Source: Liolophura sinensis (lineage: Eukaryota > Mollusca > Polyplacophora > Chitonida > Chitonidae). Taken from it: 64,000 nt of DNA. The stretch spans positions 30,981,265 through 31,045,264 of the forward strand of contig NC_088303.1 in the NCBI RefSeq assembly GCF_032854445.1, written 5' to 3'. This document shows, piece after piece, positions 13,254 through 26,100 of this stretch; the first letter of the stretch is position 1, and every line of letters begins with the position of its first letter. A program made the position numbers and the translations under genes. The notes below the pieces were generated by a model. That model ran no database searches. It was not told the DNA's origin and worked only from the letters and a program-made list of their open reading frames with translations.

Positions 13254-13552
13254 TCTGAATGGTGTTTTACACCGTATTCAACGACGGTGGGATTATGGTG
13301 GGAGGTAGCAGGACAGAGCACGAGGAAACCCGGGACCATCCGCAGGTTGATGACAGACCTTCGCACGTAGGGCCATCTAGGATGTTTTAGGATTTGCTTC
13401 CAGTGCGTATATAAAACCCACGACAGTCCACATGTTGCTGACAGACCTTCTCGCGTACGACCAGAGAGGAACTCAGAGCGACTGCATTGGTGAGAGGCCA
13501 CTGGGTAATTGCTCCGGGCTGGCACGCTAACCACCTCGATCATGGAGACCCC
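13254..13552 (-). mobile_element. SINE family 1 copy with internal duplication
   Basis: Reverse-oriented body and head (ctggcacgctaaccacctcgat at the head end). The segment around the accatccgcaggttg block occurs twice, at about 13335-13372 and 13420-13462. Confidence 0.75.
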
Positions 13553-13559
13553 ATGTACA

Positions 13560-15594
13560 AAATAGTAAATACGTGAAATGTTAAGATGGTAAATGTGGTG
13601 GATATTTTCAACAAGCACAAAGTGTTATTGTATGTAAAAATTCGATAAACATGTAAAAGTGTCTACCATATAAAATATGTGAACTAGCCACATGTTTACT
13701 ACAGTTTCTACTCGTTTATCGGATTTTTACATTTAATAATACACTTTCACGCTTTCTGTACAATTTAGAATAATCTAAACCAGCACCATAATTCCTAGGG
13801 CTATTTAAAAACCTACTCGTCCTTTTCACTTATATTTGCGACATATTTTTAGCACATATTTCTTTTTCAATCAACTTTAAAACTTTACGGCGTGTTGAAA
13901 ATGTGTTTGTGTGGTGAGCACATATTTGCGAGCTAAATATTTTCTTTTCGGAATATGTATATATATATATTTCTTTTTTTTTTCTTCGGCTAAATAAATA
14001 TATATAAATATCAACTAAATAACAAATATAATAAGATGGAGAAACATCAAATAATTATGCACAACAAAGGCAGGATATTATTCTTATCCATAAAATTTTA
14101 TTTAATCATACAACAAGGAGGGTAGATATTATACATACGGTATGGATTTTAAAAAACTTTACACAAACGTAAAGAATATCTAATCAAATACTGAATTTCT
14201 ATCTGCCTAAATTACAAGAAAAAAAGCATTAGTTAAATGTTTTATGGTTATAATATGAAATAAATTACTTAATCAAATTAACTTAAAATTTACTCCTCCC
14301 AATGAAGTACTGGATCCTGAAAGACTTTGCCGAATTCTGACAAAAAACGGAAGGCTATTTAACACATTCGACTGAAATCTGGTATATAACTGATCTAAGT
14401 GTACAGGTGAGAGACGAGATCTATTCACAACCAAACATATTTAAGTTCTCATATTTACATGATATAACATGGAGGAAGACGGACAATAGTTCACCTCATT
14501 CATAAACTATATAGCTAAATGGTGCTTTAGTAGGTCGTGACTGAAGTAATATCAAATGTACAGAATGTCCGAGTGCACTCACGTAAGGAAAGTGGGGATT
14601 GCCAAGAAAACATTTCACAAATTTGCCACGAAACCTGACTAATGAATTCTCAAATATATTTAAACTGTATTTGCGTAGTATCGGTCATACACGAAATCTC
14701 TAATCCCCAAACTTTCCCAGAATTAGGCGCAGGAAGATTTGTGTCTTGAGCATAGAGCTGGTTCAAGGCTCCTTAGCACGGTGGTAAACGTACAGAGAAG
14801 TGATCATCGCAAAGATCGAAGATGTAATCGGACAAAGAGAAGCGATAACTGCACGGAGAGAAGCGGTAATCGCACAAAGTAGAGCAGTATTCGCACAAAG
14901 ATAGGTGCTGCTGCATTTCAACACTTAATCCTGACTCCCTGTTTAAATGTTTACCATGCTATATGGCACCAATGCAACCAGATCAAGAAATGGAGTAGAA
15001 ACTGCTTTCTAATCAGTTCATCAAATGTGACAAAAAGGAAGCGTTCCATAGGTGACCTTTGCACCAAGTGATGTTGGTAAGGAACAGTGACAGTAGATGA
15101 TGTCCATATTAAAGCAAATAACTACACCGCTCGCAGTATTCATACATATATACAACGTTAGACCAAAAACCCAAACCGATTTATCAGCGTGCTGACAAGG
15201 TATAAGTTCTATTTCTCTCTTAGTTTTATAGGTGAAGGAAACTGGAGTGCTCGGCGTAAACCACCAACATCTGGCAAGTTACTGACGACCATTCTCATTT
15301 GTGAAGTACAGATTTTTACAAAATATTTGGCGGAAGACAATAGGGTTTTCAACAATGGTAGGCTGTGAATACGGCCACACGTATGTCGTCGACCACTTAT
15401 TGTTGCCAAGGTCCAACCATCAATGAGAGAGAGGAAATCTACAAAATCAATGTCCAAGGCCGGGTTGAATTTTCACCTCGTAATGATCAACGGCAACCAT
15501 TAACCATTAGGTCATGTTTTGCTCGATCGAGAGTTTTTGTTCTGATGTCTCTGTTGTGTCAACCAAGAAACCATTCTCCTACACTCGGTCCATT
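13560..15594. other. Intergenic A+T-rich sequence
   Basis: No coding exon is recognised. Contains a short (ta)n tract near 13960 and the tandem repeat at 14785-14910. Small overlapping frames around 15200-15800 lack any protein-like feature. Confidence 0.55.
14785..14910. repeat. Degenerate short tandem repeat
   Basis: About five imperfect units of the form gagaagcggtaatcgcacaa, spaced roughly 25-27 bp. Confidence 0.55.
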
Positions 15595-16360
15595 TATTTC
15601 ATTCAAGACCTTTTAGCAAAATTACTAGTGTTCGCACTAATAGTTACAGAAAGTACAAACATTAATTTTCAATTTCATTATACTTTAATCTATACTTGTA
15701 ATCAAAGGAATGCGAATCTTCTACCTATGTTATATGCATACATTTCGCTAATTTTAAAACACTGTTTTCTGCCAGTCATGATTTTTCTAACGGTGAGTAC
15801 GGCGTAAAACACCAATCAAATAAATAAATAAATATGTATTATATAAATAATTTTCACTGAACAGTCCATATCTATACAGCAAAAAAAATCCATAAAGATG
15901 TGATATGTTTCCAACATGCTGAATTATTCTTTCTGTGTGGTAAAGCATTACAGAAAAGAAATCGTGCGAAACTGAGTGTATATATAGTTCAAAAAGGTTA
16001 GGAATCGATGTACAGTCGATAAACATTTTCCACAACGGAACCTGTACATAACATGTGGTCATATAAAAAGTGTTAAGAAATGTCTCATGATGTATATGTA
16101 CGTAACTTGGTGGATTTATAAGTGGTGGATGAATACGGACTATTACCGTGTAAGTAAGTATGTGGTATACACGTAAATATGACGTCGCACCTGACGTATT
16201 AAACGACACCTGTTCTTGTTATAGCTATTACTACGTCACAATGCTCAACAACACAACAAACGAGAAGAGGTTAAATGCCATGGGGATTGGTGAAGAAATC
16301 TACGGTTTTGCATGCGTATGTGTTGACTGATATACATGTACAAGGCCGTATTTGTTGCTT
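15595..16360 (-). other. Probable 3' UTR / downstream flank of the IP3R-like gene
   Basis: Downstream of the stop at 16361 no further coding exon is seen. The nearest minus-strand AATAAA I noticed reads from the TTTATT at about 15596, which could serve as a poly(A) signal. The interval includes a SINE tail at 15787-15835. No EST evidence is available, so the end of the transcript is a guess. Confidence 0.3.
15787..15835 (+). mobile_element. SINE family 1 tail fragment
   Basis: Only the 3' end (gagtacggcgtaaaacacca then aataaa repeats) remains, in the likely 3' UTR. Confidence 0.75.
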
Positions 16361-17125
16361 CTACAGTCTTGATTCGTAATGCCATGAGTCGTCGTCCGTC
16401 TCTCTATCTCTTGATAGGTAATCATCGTCGGGAGGGAAGGCCGGGCCTTCAAGCTGCTCAGTCAGCAAATCTGTCGGGGCAATGGACGCTCTGCGCTCAC
16501 TGTACGAGATAGACGTGCGCCGGTCACCGTACGGAGAATGTTCGCGGGATAGATGCTGCATGTCGGAGTCAGGGAAGAACGCGCTGGCTCTAGGACTCGT
16601 TGAGCGACTCTCAATCCAACTGGGGCTCAGAAGTGAGCCGGGCTCTCGGGATAAGTACTCCCTCCGTGAATGGGTAGGGCTCATTCCTATTGTCTCTGCC
16701 TCACTGCCCTGACGAGACGCCAGTGGAGTCCGGCTGCGGCTCTCGTCAAAGCGTACAGGGCTAAGACTCCTGATGTTGCTGTCGTCCAATTCTCGCCTCG
16801 ATGGACTGTATCGGCCGTCACCGACTTCTGACGGGTAGTGAATGGGACTCAAGCTTCGTCTTCCTTTCGGACTTCGGCTCTGACTACTGCGACGTTCAGG
16901 CTGCTGACCACCTCCAGGGCTAAAGCTGCCGGCATCGCTGCCTCGTCTGAAGGAACTGAGGGCAAGTAAGCGAGGGTCGTCGAGTTGACCCGGGGAAAGC
17001 GACATTAGAGGGTCGGGGTCCCGGGGACCCGGAAGCTTGGCACGGCGTCGGAATGACCCCAGGCGATGCTTGTGTTCCCAAATCTTCTGGCGCACACGTT
17101 CTTCACGCCTCTTCTTCTCTGCGTC
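16361..17125 (-). CDS. IP3R-like gene, terminal exon: basic helix plus Ser-Pro/Arg-rich tail, stop codon
   Basis: The last coding exon (254 residues plus TAG at 16361-16363) begins [21 protein letters not shown], continuing the charged helix of the previous exon, then turns into a long low-complexity tail. It has repeated Ser-Pro sites in Arg-rich context (SLSP, SFSP, RSLSP twice, RYSP, GMSP, LLSP, TSP), many Arg-Ser and Ser-Arg pairs, and an acidic end ([22 protein letters not shown]). Vertebrate IP3Rs end in a coiled coil of about 100 residues without such a tail. The Ser-Pro sites suggest proline-directed phosphorylation (inference). The exon is G+C-richer than its surroundings, as expected for coding sequence. 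Confidence 0.87.
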   Translation of the reverse strand, partial: DAEKKRREERVRQKIWEHKHRLGSFRRRAKLPGPRDPDPLMSLSPGQLDDPRLLALSSFRRGSDAGSFSPGGGQQPERRSSQSRSPKGRRSLSPIHYPSEVGDGRYSPSRRELDDSNIRSLSPVRFDESRSRTPLASRQGSEAETIGMSPTHSRREYLSREPGSLLSPSWIESRSTSPRASAFFPDSDMQHLSREHSPYGDRRTSISYSERRASIAPTDLLTEQLEGPAFPPDDDYLSRDRETDDDSWHYESRL

Positions 17126-20100
17126 CTGTAAACATAACATTCAATGTCTTAACCTTTGGAAATCAAAGTTTCCTTGTGAGAAGATGTGTGTACTTTTTCA
17201 TTACCAGGTTCAAGCTAAAAGATATATTGGAACAAAGTGTAAACATTCTTGAAAAAAACAAAAAATTAACAACCAGTGGAAAATAACTATCTCAATTTTG
17301 ATTGCAATGTACAACGAGAACGGGTTTCTCGACATTTTGCTACGATTTCTCACTACTCATTTACAAAACAGATCGATGCTGATCGACAAAATCATACATT
17401 CCAACCTCATAAGTCACTCTACCACGATGTGTTAGCATAGATTTTCGTTCTTAACAGGATGCATGGTTAGGGTCAAATGCACCATGTACATATCCAGATT
17501 TTTTCTCTCACACTAATGCATCTCCTTATAACATCCCAAATGTCTTGGGAAAGAAGAACTGATAATTATCAATTTGAATGCTCTGATCAATCATACCTCT
17601 CGTCTCTGTTTCTCAACAATATAATTCACATGAGCAATGAGATCATCCAGTTTGGACTCGGTAGAGTCTTTGCCCATAGACGCCAGTGACAGGGCTCGAT
17701 CCAGGGGAAAGAAATCGTAATTCTCATTGATGAGCTGCAAAAAAAACCCCTACTATATAAGTCTTGAAACAGATAAAAATGTGTGAAATCAGCAAAGCAA
17801 TTAGACAGCAATGAAGGGAAAAGGTAACAATTCTTACTATGGTAATTTACGTGTGTATGTGTATGTGGCACAAGATTCCATTCGCCTAGAGAAACCCAAG
17901 AAGCTAATTCTAAAGCCAGTCAAATATTAATATAAAAATTTAGGGAGGCAATTTAGTCCACAAATTTAACACACATCGAGATTGGACATGAGAGCTGATA
18001 GAACCCGGATGTACATTTACTACCGTTCAATGGATCTGCTGACACAGGTGGATATATAAACAGTATGTACAGATTAATGAGCCTGTGGAATAAAACTTGT
18101 TTGTGGAAAACAATGTTTTGTAACTGTTACTCATGAACTGCCGACGAGTTCAACATCTTGATTTAGTCAACAATATGCGTAATAAGATAAAGACCATGGC
18201 AGCTTCGCATGGGTATTTAAAAAAAAATACAGAGCAAGAACATAAACAGCAACATCCTCCGATCAAGCCCGACACCGACGTTACTCACAAGTTTGTGGAC
18301 AAACATTTCCATGGCAGTGTAATCGTTGACCTTCGTCCCATTCAGGTGTATGAAGAAGAATATGTAGGCCCACATATTATGTTCATGGCGAACGTGGTGG
18401 TCAAATCCTTTTCCATGATGCTCAAAGTCGTAGCTGTTTCTACTGCAAATAAAGCAGGTGTCTCTCATGTCGGATTCCGCGGTCCACTGAAAACATCAAG
18501 GAAAGACATTTGTCACGGGTCTATACTTATATTAGTATTCTCAGTCGCCCGCCCGCACCCCGCCCTGTGACTTGTAGAAAGAAAATAGTACTGAAAGAGT
18601 TCAAAAGAAGGTAAATGTTGTACTCTATGCAAGAAATTGTCTAGTCAGTGTCCTAAACAGAAATGAAATGTAGTTTAGACAGTACTCTGAAGAGTAAAAA
18701 GAGGGGAGATAGTCCGGTCAGCACTGTCAACAGTACGTAGATTCATTCGGTCATGCTAAGTGAATCCAGCGCCTATATCAGACAGCATCCTGCAGAGCGC
18801 TGTCACATGCTGAATCAATCCTTACACCAAATACCTATCAGCCCGCACCTTGAGGTCTCTCAACTCTGAGAATGTGTCCACGATGATACCGAAGATGATG
18901 TTGAGGCCAATTGTGGTGATGAAAATGAAGAAGGAGACGTGGTAGAGAACCATAAATCCAAACTTCGAGAAGGTTGCCTCTGAAGGATGTGCCCTCATAA
19001 CCTGTAAAAAAAACGGAAAATTGTCTGTCTTACAGCATAGGGCATAATGTCAGACCTAAGTGTCCAGAAATTGGTATTAATACCATTATTCTAACACTCT
19101 GCTGTGCAAACAAAAGCGCCGCTCCCCGTTGGGATGTGCAGGCCCTATATACCTGACCAAATGTATATTAATTAACCTAAGTCCTGGCATTCTCTGACCA
19201 GATATTGATTACTCTTAATATTAGATATTGTAGGATGACACTACGTACTTTATGAGCTTTATCAACCTGTTACACAAATCTAGTTAATAAACATGGTATG
19301 CTTTTATTGTTCAGAACTGACCTCAAAGAGATCTCCGATAAGACCGTATCTGACGACAGTGAGGGTGCACTCCCACAACGAGCTGCAATACAAGTACTCG
19401 TCCGGGTTAAACATGCTCCTCATCATGGCGAAGCCGCAGATAGCGTACAGGTAGAACACGCAGAGGCCAAGCACAGCCACCCACAACAGCGACTTGCCTG
19501 AAATACATGTACGCATGAAACGTTATGAGTACGGTAACCTACAACAGCGATATGCCTGAAAAACTCACGAAACGTTACGAAGAAGGTAACCCACAACAAC
19601 GACTTGCCTGAAAAAAAAACCGCATGAAACGCCATGAAGAGGGCAATCCATAATAACGACCTGCCTGAAATACACGTACGCATGACAAGTCATGACGAAG
19701 GTAGCTCGCAGCAATGACTTGCCTGAAAAATATATGAAACGTCATGAAGAACGTAACCCACAGCAGCAACTTTTCTGAAACACGCTTGAAACGTCATAGA
19801 AAGGTTGAGCGTCCCTCTCGAAATCGGGACATCAGAAAATGGAACCCAGGAAAGTGACATACAAAAAACCCTAAAAAAAAGTGGTACTCGTTTCTGCCTC
19901 GCTTGGCGCTCAGCACTGAGAGGACGGAGCATGGAAACACTGCTGTTTGGCCCGATGTCAGTATACTGTGACTTTGTGGAGTGTCATATCTGGAGTCTTC
20001 GGCATGATACTTCCGAGGCAGCAACACTTTGGCGGCATGGACTCACCCGGCCACAAAAGACACAGTATATGTACACACGTTTATCGATTCCTCGTGGTCA

Positions 20101-23100
20101 TATGACTGAAAAAAGGTTAAGTACGACACCAAAGGCCCACACATACTGTAATTCACAAGAAGGTAATAAAAATAACAACGATTTGGCAGAAAAACGCATA
20201 AAGCGTCTCGAAGAAGGTGACCCACAAGAACAACATGTATGAATTACGCACGAAACGCTGTGACAAAGGTAACCCGCAACAACTACATGTATGAATCACG
20301 CAAAAAAACGCTATGAGAAAGGTAACCCGCAAGAAAAACATGTATCAAACACGCATAAAACACTATGAGGAAGGTAACCCGCAGCAACAACGTGTATGAA
20401 AAACGCATGAAACGTTATGAGGAAGGTATCCCACGACAACAAGGTGTACGAAACACACTTAAAACGTTATGAGGAAGGTAACCCGCAAACAACAACCTGT
20501 ATGAAACACACATAAAACGTTATAGGGAAGTTAACCCGCAACAACAACGTGTATGAAACACACATAAAACGTTATGAGGAAGGTAACCCGCAACAACAAC
20601 CTGCATGAAACACACATAAAATGTTATGAGGACGGTAACCCGCAACAACAACCTGAATGAAACACACATAAAACGTTATGAAGACGGTAACCCGTAACAA
20701 CAACGTGTATGATAGACGTGTGAAACGTTATGAGGAAGGTAACCCGCGACAACAACGTGTATGAAACACACATAAAACGTTATGAGGAAGGTATCCCGCA
20801 ACAACAACGTGTATGATAGACGCGTGAAACGTTATGAGGAAGGTAACCCGCGACAACAACGTGTATGAAGCACGCATGAAACGTTATGAGGAAGGTATCC
20901 CGCAACACTCCAGCGATATACATAAAACTTGCACAAACACGTTGCAGAAGGTAACCCACAACAGGGAATTTATAGCTCTCAACTATACATAACTGGCATC
21001 AGGTTTCCGTCTACGTTTTAGAGTGATGGTATTTAATACACACCTTCCCGTTTGAATGATGTTTAAAAACTATTTAAAAATTTATTAATATCTTCAGCAT
21101 ACACTAAATAACTACATTTACATCAGTCTGGTATGGAAAGTTTCTTTTCATTTTCATCTGTTTGTATGTAGGGAAAGAGACATTGTCAATCAAATGTTAC
21201 TTAAGATAGTCAATACAGAAACAAAAGAGCTTGTCTTTCTTTCATTTAAACGTTTCAGAATTTCAGTGGTAAGTCTAAGACAGGAATGTATTCTACTTTG
21301 TTTATCAAATATGGTGTGTATGCAAACTTTGATGATTCTACCTGATTCCCCAAAACACGATCATGGAGCCTATTGCTTCTGCCAGGAAGTGTATGCAATT
21401 AAATATAAAACCCTGAAGATTTGCATTATATGGACAACGTTTTAAAACTTTGTTCATTGCCTGAATGGTTGACTCCCATTTCTTACCGTTCTGTGTTACA
21501 GCTTTGATCACTCCTCCCAAAAGCTGGTTGTTGTTAACGATATTTAGCAAATGGAAGGCGAAGAAGTAACCGTGGAAGAGGGTACCTCCCAGGGACAAGC
21601 CCAGGAAAGCCTTAAACAAGAGAAACAAACAGCGCATTTCAATTTGAGCCCATCTGAACAGATTGATTCATTCAATTGATTGATTGGTGTTTTATGCCGT
21701 ACTCAAGAAAATGTCACTTATACGACGACGGCCAACATTAAAGTGAGAGGAAACCGGGCTCGGAAACTTGAACAAAGTGTGTTACAAAACTGGAATTAGA
21801 ATTATAAATGCTTGATCTTGCGTAACAGTTCATAACTTAAAGACATCCTTGATAAAGAAATCAAAACATTTCTTTTTATTACAGGGTTACAGCTGATAAA
21901 AAATAGTCTTGACTGGGTGACACCGGTAAGTTTCAGGCAAAGGCAAGAAAGAGTCAACAACCAAATTGGAACAGTGGAACAGTCAATATGTTAAGTTTAA
22001 AATTAGCCCACATCAGCATTTGGGTGAATGTTCAAAGAGAATATAGAGAAGGTAAAAATAGATCAAGTGTGTCAAGTGATTTGTCAGAAACGTTAGGCAA
22101 TTGTTTCATACTATAACATGAGCATCTGAGGGAAAAAAGGTTTCACAGTATTTAAGAAAATTAAGGGAATGAGAGTTTGTTAGCTTAAGAAGTACATGAA
22201 GGAAAGAGGTGTCATCTGTGCGTCAAGAAAACGGTGATTCAGGTGATTGGTAAATTAATGTTAACAAAAGCTGCCTATCATGTTTCGAAATTGCATGGTA
22301 CAACAGCATGTTATAAAATATAACACCACTGGAATTTTGATCAAGTGTTTAGTGAATGTATACTTATCATAGTGCAGTTTGCACGCTATGACTTACCAGA
22401 TAGTAGAAGGTCGTAAAGCTGAAAAAGCGAGCGTCGAGTTTTGAAGTATGCTGCTTTTTTCGTTCTTCTTCTTCGTCGATTTCATCTTTCTTCCGACAAA
22501 GTTTTCTTTTAAAAATAACGAAAATACAGAAACTTACATTATACACATAATAGAAGATTCTAGACGAAGTGAATCTATGACGCGAACAAAATCTATGGTC
22601 ATACCCAATTTTCATGAGTAGGCTAATAAAGTTCAATTCCAGTTCCGAGCAAATTCTTTCCGGAAGTGCATGGCGAGTTTCCGAAAGTGCATGGCGAGTT
22701 CGGAAATAGGTATAAAATGCGAAGCTAAATATCTTTGCTTCGCATATAATTGATTTTCAACAAAGAGATTTGTACACTTCAAACAACGCCATTAAGGCTA
22801 TCATCAAACACAGCTTACTGTGTGTAATGAAAACGTACATGTACATTCATTGGAGTTAGATTTAGTATGTACATGTATATGTGTACTACACACAATCTTA
22901 TTACTGGATGTCAACGGGCGAGGGCATGTGGAAGATGAGGGCGCATATGAGATCAAAGAGCACAGGGTAAAACGTTAAACACAAAAGCAACACTGAGATC
23001 TTGTTATTTATTGAAACTTACGACAAGTTTACCATGCTCTTGTTCTAGCACAAAGTTTTTAATGTGAACACCATGTGGGCCGGTAAGATGACATACATAA

Positions 23101-26100
23101 GCCTACATGATGACCCGTATCTTTACGTCCGTGCGATGACAAAAATGCCCGTATGATGAACTGTTAGCTTGTACGATGAAACATAAGCCCATGTAATGAC
23201 TTGTATAAAAGCATGCACGATGACTAATTAGTCCGTATGATGATCTGCTATCCGGTATGATGACCTGTATTAAAGTCGTTATGATGACTTATTGATAGCC
23301 TGTACGATGAACTTTGTAACCCCATACGATGATTACAAGCCTTTTTCATGACATATACCCGCGTGATGACATCTAAGCTCGTGCTCATGGCAGGATTTTT
23401 ACTGGTGTGCGCGATTGTCTCGTGGTTTTCATGCATAAAATTGAGCGCTAGCATGAAAGCGATATATTCTTGGCGCTTTACACCAATGCGACACCAATGG
23501 AATAGATATAAAGCGATTAGCAGTCTTGTAACCGTTTAGATAAACACTGCACAAAGATTTTTCCTTCTACAAGTCAGTTGCAGGTTTAATTTTACGAGAA
23601 CACAGCGTCACTATAACGTATGAGACCACTCCTGGAATGAGACGTGATTTTGTCATCGGTTAAAAGTACAATGAAACTTTGACTAAAGTTGTGAACAAGG
23701 AGACCAGTTGACAGACATCAGTAACAGCGCAAGGCTTTTGCAGACTTCATCATACCTTCGTATCTTTCCACACAAAAATCTGGGAAAAAGAAAAAAAGAA
23801 AAACACTGCTCTATGTGTATATATTAAGTGTTTTGATGAATTAAAATTTAGGAATATAAGTAATCTGTGACTTTTAACACATACACATCGAACACACTTA
23901 TAAGGCTTGAATAAGTATTAGCAGAATAAGATCATGCATTTTTTTTATATAACCCGATTCCTTGAAACGAAAAGCCATATACACGCGGCGGGATTCTTGG
24001 CAGTGTAATTTAACAATCGTGTCGTTACAGCTAACAAACACTTAGATGAACATTCATGTCTTTGTACTCTCTCCTATAATTACAGTAAAAAAAAACATAA
24101 AAAGTCGTCATCAGTTGAAAGATAATTTAAAACTACATCTGAAAATACCTTTTTCTTGTCGCGGAATTAAGTTAAAGGAAATGCTTGGATTGGAAGGTGT
24201 TTTTTGTGCGGATCATACTGATAGTCTTTGACATCACACAAATTCTTCTATACCTTTTTTAAAGGCCTGGACAAATTTCTTGTGCACTTTTCTCATATAA
24301 TGTGTATCAGTGCAAAAAAAAAGCAAATCTGACAACAAAGTATGTTCATGTATTTTAGCGTCTGAGAAATGTGACGACAATGGCGGTACACATTATCAAT
24401 ATTTACTTTCACAAAATTTCGTCAATTAAGTTTCTCGTAACTTTTCTCCCAAAAAAAGTTGTCTAGGTGCCATAAAGTGACACGACTTACGAGAAAAGTT
24501 GTACGAAAAGTTTATAAACCCAGTTTGTGGAAGTCTACCGTAGTCAATTATTCGCTCACTTTACAATCCAAAGCGACCTTTGACTGCAATGAAAACTTTT
24601 TAAAAAAATTAAAGTATATTCAGAGACAGTTTTCAAAGGCCCATCTACTGATACTTCTTTTTTATGTTTTCTTTCCCTTTTAAGTAAACTCACCTGTACA
24701 CTTCGACGAAGCGTGATCAGTGAAGTGCACGATACAATCTGTCTCATACCAGGTGTAACGTATCCATGGCTGCTAGACAAACTCGCGACTACATAAAACT
24801 ACAGCAAAATCACACGTGAACAGTGAAGCTAAAAGCGTACAATAGTTAATAAGTGTCGACAGCGCTCTATGCTACATACATCTTTTAATACTGAATACTA
24901 AATACACTTTAATCTCCGAATAGGTGGACTCTTCTCTCGCTTGAAGATGCTATTCGAATATTTTGTTGCTGCTGCTGTGGTGTTTGTAATACACTATTTG
25001 TGAAACGTATAGTAACTTCAGCCAAAGAGGTTGCTACCTCGTTGTTTATTTGTCGGCCTATCTGTCATTCTTTCTCTCTCTGTCTGTTAACAATTCTACA
25101 AAAGCGATCATTCCTTTAGGGATTTGCCCGTAATTCTGTGAACAGCTTCGACCTTCGGGAAGAAGCAATCCATTAAATGTTGGTGTTGATCCGAATGAAA
25201 GAATGTTTTAACGGTTCTTTACCAGTGATAGATAGAAGGCAAATATAGAGTACTGTCCCTTTGTAGTGCCCTCTCCTGTCTTTTGTGCCGTTCACTACGA
25301 GTATAAGTCGATACACGACGGTTGAGTTTCTTTGAAACATAATAAAGGTCTCTGCCCTTAAACCCGGAAGTGCTCGGAAAAGGGAACCACTTTAAGACAT
25401 TCCAGCATATTAAACAGGACAGAAAAAAGACATCAACAACAAAAAAACAGTTACAAGCATATCTTGTGCATATCACTTCCTGTTCACTTCACGTGTTGCC
25501 CACATATGCCTGCACGACAACCTGATTTTTATCACATAAGCATATAGTTTATATAATATATAAGCACACTATCCGTCTTGTGTATATTAGTTTAGAGGCC
25601 TCAGTGGCTCAGTTGGTTAGCGCGCTAGCGCAGCGTAATGACCCAGGAGTCTCTCACCAATGCAGTCGCTGTGAGTTCAAATCCAGCTCATGCCGGCTTC
25701 CTCTCCGGTCGTAGGTGGGAAGATCTGACAGCAACCTGCGGATGGTCGTGGGTTTCTTAAGGGCTGTGCCCGGTTTCCACCCATTATAATGCTGGCCGCC
25801 GTGGTATAAGTGAAATATTCTTGAGTACGGCGTAAAACACCAATCAAATAAATAAATAAACATAGGGCCTATTAGTTTACATGCGTGTTAAAACAGTTCA
25901 TTGAACTCTTACAATATAACACGTAAGATACATGTACATCACTTGACAACACAGTGTTAACGTAATGTCCACGAAAACAGTTCATAATACTAACATCAGC
26001 CTCTACACCAGCAATGTCATATTTCAATGATAATTTATTGTACACCAACAATCCAACAAACCTGTACTCTCTCTATTGTACCGGTACACTACATGTGGCA

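Noticed and set aside
19898-19901. Functional gene around the intronic plus-strand frame near 19805-20242
   Set aside because: The frame is a SINE family 2 copy plus minisatellite units.
23348-23539. Plus-strand frame with a hydrophobic stretch
   Set aside because: It lies in an intron partly over a degenerate tandem repeat and has no homology I recognise; considered chance.
25595-25680. tRNA gene
   Set aside because: A and B boxes are present but the acceptor stem is not formed and the sequence continues into a SINE body flanked by a target duplication.
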